DNA of 60,886 nucleotides from Rhodospirillaceae bacterium (GTDB taxonomy: Bacteria; Pseudomonadota; Alphaproteobacteria; Rhodospirillales; Rhodospirillaceae). A program made the position numbers and the translations under genes. The stretch spans positions 1 through 60,886 of the forward strand of contig CANJRD010000021.1 in the NCBI GenBank assembly GCA_947476695.1, written 5' to 3'. Positions 56,362 through 60,886 of this stretch are shown here, piece after piece. Numbering within the stretch: the stretch's first letter is position 1; each line of letters starts with the position of its first letter. The notes below the pieces were generated by a model. It did no database searches. It was given only the letters and a program-made list of their open reading frames with translations, and was not told the origin of the DNA.

Positions 56362-58575
56362 TTAAGGCCGTCCAACCATCGTATTAACCCGCAGGTCGCC
56401 GATGGTCTTCAGCGAGAACCGCAGGAGGATCTGGACGCCGCTGCGGAAGTCGCGGTCCGAGGTTTGGTCTCGCGCTATGGTTAAATCCGTCGCGAAGCAC
56501 TCGTCCTCGTATTGGATGAGCATGTCGGTGCGGATCGCGCCGCCGCCCGGCCCCAGGTTGTGGCGGTGGCTCGCGCTCACGCGCCAGTACTGCGAAATCT
56601 TGGTCGAGACCGAGGTCCAAAGCTCTTTCGGCCGATCGAGCGGGTTCAGGAACAGATTGTTGGTCTGCTTGATGTCGATGTAGCTCATCGTCAGACGGAG
56701 GACGTCCGGGCCCATCGAGGCGGTGACTTCGTTGCGGCGGCTGGCCAGCGTGCGCTCGTCGAAACGGAAGCGATACTGCAAGCTCAGGTACGGGTTGGGG
56801 CTGAGGTCGATGCGGCCCACGTAGTCCGAGCGTTTCGTGTCGAGGCCCGACATGATCGGGAACGGGCTCTGGCGGTTGAAGCGATAGCTCTGTCCGATCA
56901 GGCCGTCGATGGTGCCGCCACCCGTGTAGTAGGCCGACCAGTGCATCGCGTAACTGACGCGGCTGCCGCCTTCGACGCGATCGAACCCGGTGAAACGCTG
57001 CGGCTCGAACAGGTTCGTGTCGTCGAACTCGAAGTCGAGGCTGTCTTCGTTCGGGATGCGGTCCGGGTTCTTCCCGATCGGGCTGGTGTAGACCATCACG
57101 ATGGGCTCGATCACTTGCGTGAAGCTCGACCCGGCGCGCTCCAGCGGATAGCGCCACTGCAACGAGGCTTCCGGACGCGCCCGTCCGACGGTGCCGGTGA
57201 ACGGCCGTCCGGTGGTCGGCACGACATAGTCGGTGACGTGATAGCCGTCGGCGCGATAGGCGACGTGCGCGTTGAACACATGGCCGCCGCCCGTGGTGAA
57301 CGGATAGTCGTAGCTCGCGGTGGCCGACAGCCGGTTCGAATCGTTGCCCTTGTCGCGCGACAACACCACGCCGTTGGCGTCGAACTTGAAGAAGCCACCC
57401 CAGGGCATCGCGTCGGATGTGTAGTTGTACGCCATCAGAGGCGAGATCACCGGCGACCCGGCGGCGACGATGTTGCGCTGGCGCTGGAAGTAATAGCTGG
57501 TCGCGGCGAAGTACGAATTGCGGCCGAAGCGTTCGGCGAAGGCGCTGGTGGTCAGCCAGGTCGCCGCGGTGGCGTCGAAGTTATAGCGGCGCAGGTAGGT
57601 CTGATCGCTGGCCAGGTTGATGTCGGTGCCGCTGCGCCAGTTGTCGTCGATGTCCCAGCGCGCCCAGCTTGCGATATGGCCGCGGAAGTCGCCGCCGGTC
57701 GCCGGGTCGCCGCCGACGGCGGAGCCATAGAGCTTCATGCGGCCGTGTTGGAAATCCTGGCGGTATTCGCCAATCGCGCCTTTGCCGGCGGCGGTGGTCA
57801 GCAGCGGCGCGATCGTCGCGTCTTTATCGGGCGCGATGTTGATGTAGTAGGGCTCCGAGATCGACAGGCCCAAGTTGCTGCCGGCGCCGATGCTGGGCAT
57901 CAGGAAGCCGGATTTACGGCCCGCGGTCGGATCGGGATGCGCGAGGTAGGGCGTGTACAGAATCGGCACGCCCAGGAAGTCGAGCCAGACGTCATGGTAA
58001 TAAACCATGCGCTTGTCGGTATCGCGTTCGACCGTCTTTGCTTCGATCTTCCACACCGGCGCCTTTTCGGCGCACACGTCGCAGGCGGTGTACGCGCCTT
58101 CGTAAAGTTCATCGGTGGTCTGATTGACGCGCCGGAAGGCGCGCGCGGTCATGCGCGACTTGTCGGACATCAGCACGCGCAGGTCGCGGGCGATGGCCTG
58201 GCGCAGATCGCTGGTGACGTCGATGCGCTCGACGAACAGCGTCGTGCCGTTCGGCTCGATCAAGGTCACGTTGCCGGTCGCGACGACGACGTCCCGGTCC
58301 TGGTCATAGGCGACGCGGTCGGCCAGCAGCACGTTGCCGTCGCGCGCGATCTGAACGTGGCCGATGGCGATGACGGTCTTGCCGTCCTGGTCGTAGTCGA
58401 CGGAGTCGGCCTCGAGCAATGTGTTGGCGGCCGGATTGCCCGGCAGCGCGGGCCGGGGCTCGGCCTGGGCGGAGGCCGGCAGGCTCGCGAGCAACGCGAG
58501 CGCGGACAAGCTCATGGCCAAGGCGGTCGAGGCCCGGAGCCGACTGACGGATGGAGTCAAAGGTCGCCGGCGCAT
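56362..58575 (-). CDS. lptD: LPS assembly outer-membrane protein LptD
   Basis: A 737-residue outer-membrane protein that inserts LPS at the cell surface. Signal peptide at about 1-38. An OstA/LptA-like jellyroll domain follows (Leu-Leu-Glu-Ala-Asp-Ser-Val-Asp-Tyr-Asp; Val-Val-Val-Ala-Thr-Gly-Asn-Val). The LptD barrel has the signature Lys-Ser-Gly-Phe-Leu-Met-Pro and Ser-Glu-Pro-Tyr-Tyr. A Cys pair (Ala-Cys-Asp-Val-Cys-Ala) occurs near residue 175, plus one Cys near the C-terminus (Asp-Glu-Cys-Phe). It starts 30 bases after the lptF stop with no lptG between them. Confidence 0.95.
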   Translation of the reverse strand: MRRRPLTPSVSRLRASTALAMSLSALALLASLPASAQAEPRPALPGNPAANTLLEADSVDYDQDGKTVIAIGHVQIARDGNVLLADRVAYDQDRDVVVATGNVTLIEPNGTTLFVERIDVTSDLRQAIARDLRVLMSDKSRMTARAFRRVNQTTDELYEGAYTACDVCAEKAPVWKIEAKTVERDTDKRMVYYHDVWLDFLGVPILYTPYLAHPDPTAGRKSGFLMPSIGAGSNLGLSISEPYYINIAPDKDATIAPLLTTAAGKGAIGEYRQDFQHGRMKLYGSAVGGDPATGGDFRGHIASWARWDIDDNWRSGTDINLASDQTYLRRYNFDATAATWLTTSAFAERFGRNSYFAATSYYFQRQRNIVAAGSPVISPLMAYNYTSDAMPWGGFFKFDANGVVLSRDKGNDSNRLSATASYDYPFTTGGGHVFNAHVAYRADGYHVTDYVVPTTGRPFTGTVGRARPEASLQWRYPLERAGSSFTQVIEPIVMVYTSPIGKNPDRIPNEDSLDFEFDDTNLFEPQRFTGFDRVEGGSRVSYAMHWSAYYTGGGTIDGLIGQSYRFNRQSPFPIMSGLDTKRSDYVGRIDLSPNPYLSLQYRFRFDERTLASRRNEVTASMGPDVLRLTMSYIDIKQTNNLFLNPLDRPKELWTSVSTKISQYWRVSASHRHNLGPGGGAIRTDMLIQYEDECFATDLTIARDQTSDRDFRSGVQILLRFSLKTIGDLRVNTMVGRP

Positions 58576-58605
58576 ACGGGCTATCAGGAACTACGTGACG
58601 GGTGA

Positions 58606-59769
58606 TCAGGTCGAAACGGGATGCGGACTTGCGTCGCGCCGGCCCACCCCGGCCAGTCGGACTGGCTGGGCGATGATATACAAGCCGATGGCGGTCGGCA
58701 GCAATCCCACCATGTAGATCAGGACCGCCAAGCCCGGATTCCGGCCGACCATGTCCGTCGCCGACAGGCTCAGGGCCTCCAAAACGACCAGGCCGGCGAC
58801 CGCGCCGGAGATACGGGGCAGCTGGCCGCGCCGGTCGAAGCCACCGCGCAGCAGAAAGGCGAGCGCCATTGTGGTCAGGCCGAACACCATCAGCGGACCT
58901 GCCAGCCGCTGATGACCCTCGGCCCGCATCCGCCCGATCTCACGGGCCGGAATGCCGTCCGCTTCGCTTAGGGTGAACAGCTGACGGAGCGGCCGCTCCC
59001 GGTAGTCGGCCACCCGGCCGATGTCGTCGCCGCTGACGGTGTTGAAGTCGACGGTGTAGCCGTCGAAGTACAGGATCGACAGGCTGGTGCCGGCCCTGTC
59101 GAACTGTTGCCGGGTGCCGTTGTACAGCAGCACGTGCGGCGCGGTCTGATCGTCGGTGCCCGCCAGAATGCCGCGTTCGGCCAGCAACGTGACGGGCAGC
59201 TCGGGCTTGCGCGTGTCGTGCACCATGATGCCGAGAAGCTCGCCGGCGGCGGCGCGACCGCGCACGTAAACCGTCAATCCCGGGGCCACCTGCGTGAAGG
59301 CGCCTTCGCGAAGGATGATGCGCGAGGCGTCGTTGCGGATGCTGAACTGCAGCTCGCGGAAGACGCCGACCGCCAGCGGTGCGATGTACAGCGACAGCAC
59401 ATAACACACGGCCGCGCCGACGCCCGCGGCCAGCAGGGCCGGACGGGCCAGGCCGACCCGGCTGATGCCGGCGGCCTGGGCGACAACCAGTTCGCGGTCG
59501 AGCATGAGCTTGTTGTAGACGAACAGCGTGACGAAGAAGAACGCCGGGGGGATCACGACCACCAGGAAACCGGGCATCAGGCACAGCGTAAGCTTCAGCC
59601 AGGCCCCCACCGACAGTCCCTTGGTCACCACGAACTGCAGGAACCGCAAGGACTGGGTCAGCCAGACAATGCAACTCAGCGCCAGGCTCACCAAGGCCGC
59701 GCTGACCAGCAGCTGCTTGACGATGTAGCGGGTGATCCCGTTCACCAAAGGCCGTTCAAAAAGGCGCAT
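58606..59769 (-). CDS. lptF: LPS export permease LptF
   Basis: A 387-residue permease of the YjgP/YjgQ family, part of the LptB2FG extractor. It has N-terminal Thr-Arg-Tyr-Ile-Val-Lys-Gln-Leu-Leu and Thr-Gln-Ser-Leu-Arg-Phe-Leu with spans at about 20-40, 60-80 and 105-125. A periplasmic beta-jellyroll is centred on Glu-Gly-Ala-Phe-Thr-Gln-Val-Ala-Pro-Gly-Leu-Thr-Val-Tyr-Val, and three C-terminal spans follow. The Leu-Thr-Gln-Ser-Leu-Arg-Phe pattern fits LptF rather than LptG. ATG 59769 was chosen over an upstream start at 59814. Confidence 0.9.
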   Translation of the reverse strand: MRLFERPLVNGITRYIVKQLLVSAALVSLALSCIVWLTQSLRFLQFVVTKGLSVGAWLKLTLCLMPGFLVVVIPPAFFFVTLFVYNKLMLDRELVVAQAAGISRVGLARPALLAAGVGAAVCYVLSLYIAPLAVGVFRELQFSIRNDASRIILREGAFTQVAPGLTVYVRGRAAAGELLGIMVHDTRKPELPVTLLAERGILAGTDDQTAPHVLLYNGTRQQFDRAGTSLSILYFDGYTVDFNTVSGDDIGRVADYRERPLRQLFTLSEADGIPAREIGRMRAEGHQRLAGPLMVFGLTTMALAFLLRGGFDRRGQLPRISGAVAGLVVLEALSLSATDMVGRNPGLAVLIYMVGLLPTAIGLYIIAQPVRLAGVGRRDASPHPVST

Positions 59770-59791
59770 ACGTCCGGTTGTTCGAAGTCGC

Positions 59792-59797
59792 ACTATA
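59792..59797 (-). promoter_or_regulatory. Possible -10 element of the lptF operon
   Basis: On the minus strand TATAGT lies 22 bases before the lptF ATG. The sequence 17 bases upstream (GATCAA) is a poor -35, so this is tentative. Confidence 0.3.
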
Positions 59798-59897
59798 CCG
59801 AAGCTTAGCCGCACTTGATCCCACCAACCATCTCGCCCTTCCGAGCGTAGGTGAATAAAGAGTAGGATATCTACTTAGACCCAAGGGGAGTTACCGG

Positions 59898-60428
59898 ATG
59901 GCCCGTTCCATCGCCGTCACCGTCGCGGCTGCCGCTTTGGCGGGGGCGCTGAACTTGTCGCTTGCGCCGGGCGCGCGCGCCGCCGAAATGCCCTGCGCGT
60001 CAGAGGACGAGTCGCGTGGGTTCGTGCTCCGCCATTTGCAAAGCCGCCTGATGGTGGCCGCGCTCTCCTGCAATCAGAAGGAAGCCTACAACACCTTCGT
60101 GCAGCGCTTCATGACAGACCTGACGGTCGGCGGCCGCTCGCTGACCGCTTACTTCGCGCGGACGGGTTTGGGTACGCCGGCGCTGAACAGCCATGTGACG
60201 GACATCGCCAATGCGGCCGGTCTGCGCCGCGCCGCGGATCCGGAATTCTGCGCGCTGACCTGGCGGGTGTTCTGGGATCTGCAACAGAAGCCGGAAGAGC
60301 TTCAGCTCATGGCGGACGCCAATCTGATTCCGGCCGTCAATTTCCCGCGCACTTGCACCGCGAAAGCGGCCGTGCCGGCGGTAACGAAAACCGCCGCCCC
60401 GCAAACAGCGAAGGCGGCGGTGAAGTAG
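59898..60428 (+). CDS. Secreted protein of unknown function
   Basis: A 176-residue protein with a clear signal peptide (about 1-29, ending Ala-Arg-Ala-Ala), so periplasmic. The mature region has four Cys (Met-Pro-Cys-Ala, Leu-Ser-Cys-Asn, Phe-Cys-Ala-Leu and Arg-Thr-Cys-Thr), likely disulfide-bonded, and a Gln-Arg-Phe-Met-Thr-Asp-Leu helix. The last 25 residues are a low-complexity Ala/Lys/Thr tail. I do not recognise the family. An AGGGGAG site (59883-59889) precedes ATG 59898. It is divergent from lptF and convergent with the OmpA-family gene. Confidence 0.75.
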   Translation: MARSIAVTVAAAALAGALNLSLAPGARAAEMPCASEDESRGFVLRHLQSRLMVAALSCNQKEAYNTFVQRFMTDLTVGGRSLTAYFARTGLGTPALNSHVTDIANAAGLRRAADPEFCALTWRVFWDLQQKPEELQLMADANLIPAVNFPRTCTAKAAVPAVTKTAAPQTAKAAVK

Positions 60429-60448
60429 CGACTTCATTCAGCGCTTAG

Positions 60449-60483
60449 AAAAAAACGCGGGCGAGTTCATCGCCCGCGTTTTT
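60449..60483. terminator. Strong bidirectional terminator
   Basis: A perfect 14-bp stem (60451-60464 with 60470-60483) closes a 5-base loop. The A run on one side and T run on the other make it work as a rho-independent terminator in both directions, between two convergent genes. Confidence 0.9.
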
Positions 60484-60488
60484 CGCAT

Positions 60489-60886
60489 CTACTCGAGAAC
60501 GATCTCGACGCGGCGGTTCTGCGGCTCTTTCACGCCGTCGCCGGTCTGCACCAGCGGCATGCTTTCGCCCTTCCACAGCACCACGATCTCGTTGTTCGGG
60601 ATGCCGAGACGGTTGAGCTCTTTCTGCACCTCTTTCGCGCGGCGTTCGGAAAGAGCCTGATTATAGGCATCCGAGCCCGAGGTGTCGGTGTGGCCGGTCG
60701 TCGTCAGGCGCACCTTGCCGTTCTTCTTCGCGTAGTCCGCGGCCTGCTGAACGATGTTCTTTGAATCGTTGCGCAGGTTGGATTTATCGAAGTCGAAGAA
60801 CACCAGGAACTTCTGCTCGGCCGGCGGGGCCGGCGGCGCGGCGGCCGGCGCCGGCGGGGCCGGCGGCGCGGCGCAAATGGCGCTGA
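60489..60886 (-). CDS. OmpA-family peptidoglycan-binding domain protein (5' end outside window)
   Basis: The visible 131 residues are the C-terminal part of a larger protein whose start lies beyond the right edge. A Pro/Ala-rich linker (60815-60880) is followed by an OmpA C-terminal domain: Val-Phe-Phe-Asp-Phe-Asp-Lys-Ser, Thr-Gly-His-Thr-Asp-Thr-Ser-Gly, Asn-Gln-Ala-Leu-Ser-Glu-Arg-Arg-Ala and Gln-Asn-Arg-Arg-Val-Glu-Ile. This domain binds diaminopimelate in peptidoglycan, so the protein probably tethers the outer membrane to the wall. The missing part could be a barrel or a lipoprotein head. Confidence 0.88.
   Translation of the reverse strand, partial: SAICAAPPAPPAPAAAPPAPPAEQKFLVFFDFDKSNLRNDSKNIVQQAADYAKKNGKVRLTTTGHTDTSGSDAYNQALSERRAKEVQKELNRLGIPNNEIVVLWKGESMPLVQTGDGVKEPQNRRVEIVLE

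Noticed and set aside
56512-58605. Open frame of about 697 codons opposite lptD
   Set aside because: lptD motifs and the signal peptide are unambiguous on the minus strand; the opposite frame is compositional shadow.
1-60886. tRNA, rRNA or CRISPR arrays
   Set aside because: No TTC-loop plus acceptor-stem pattern, rRNA sequence or regularly spaced direct repeats were seen; a covariance-model scan would be decisive for tRNAs.

Overview
This window is GC-rich chromosomal DNA from an alphaproteobacterium. The evidence is gene order: the blocks rpsF-rpsR-DUF2232-rplI, dnaB, alr, mlaE-mlaF, radA-cvpA-purF, bamB-der, fabD-fabG-acpP-fabF-mltG, yicC-gmk and lptF-lptD-surA-pdxA-rsmA are typical of that class. 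So are DUF2794, DUF2232 and several intergenic palindromic repeats. I cannot fix the order or genus. I see no rRNA, tRNA, CRISPR array or complete insertion sequence.

Layout. Bases 1-480 hold a lower-GC stretch with a strong terminator. Bases 480-20,300 are a loose accessory region of enzymes and stress or detoxification genes: DUF1993, DUF2322, a DHFR-like reductase, an ABC-F ATPase, a GIY-YIG-like protein, an ArsC-like reductase, an outer-membrane protein, an alcohol dehydrogenase, an amidohydrolase, a VOC protein, an ArsR/SRPBCC pair, SDRs, a FixL-like kinase, a cupin/oxygenase pair, an MHS transporter and a methyltransferase/quinone reductase pair. Three genes in the first 9 kb are each broken by a single lesion: an amber stop, an ochre stop and a one-base frameshift. 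Bases 20,300-21,400 hold a 31-residue membrane peptide, DUF2794 and a small lipoprotein. Bases 21,600-26,160 are an envelope and ribosome-assembly block (TPR membrane protein, bamB, der, a phosphatase). Bases 26,157-35,240, on the minus strand, carry an SDR, purF, cvpA, radA, mlaF-mlaE, alr and dnaB. After them come uppP and a cobW/WD40 pair. The ribosomal operon rpsF-rpsR-DUF2232-rplI ends at a clear terminator.

Bases 41,165-45,757 are fatty-acid synthesis (fabD, fabG, acpP, fabF) plus mltG. In many alphaproteobacteria yicC-gmk follow directly. Here about 5.4 kb intervene: two tandem TerC genes, an SDR, a KaiB-family protein translationally coupled to a stand-alone receiver, and a divergent PAS-GGDEF-EAL protein. 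yicC-gmk then resume. A remnant of an arr (rifampin ADP-ribosyltransferase) gene abuts gmk, followed by the LPS-export/outer-membrane operon lptF-lptD-surA-pdxA-rsmA, which lacks lptG at its usual place. The window ends with a secreted protein and the 3' part of an OmpA-family gene, separated by a symmetrical terminator.

The best candidate for something not well described is the KaiB + receiver + cyclic-di-GMP block inserted between mltG and yicC with no kaiA or kaiC in view. Other points worth attention are the missing lptG, the arr remnant, the RGG-like tail on ribosomal protein S6, and the 31-residue membrane peptide.
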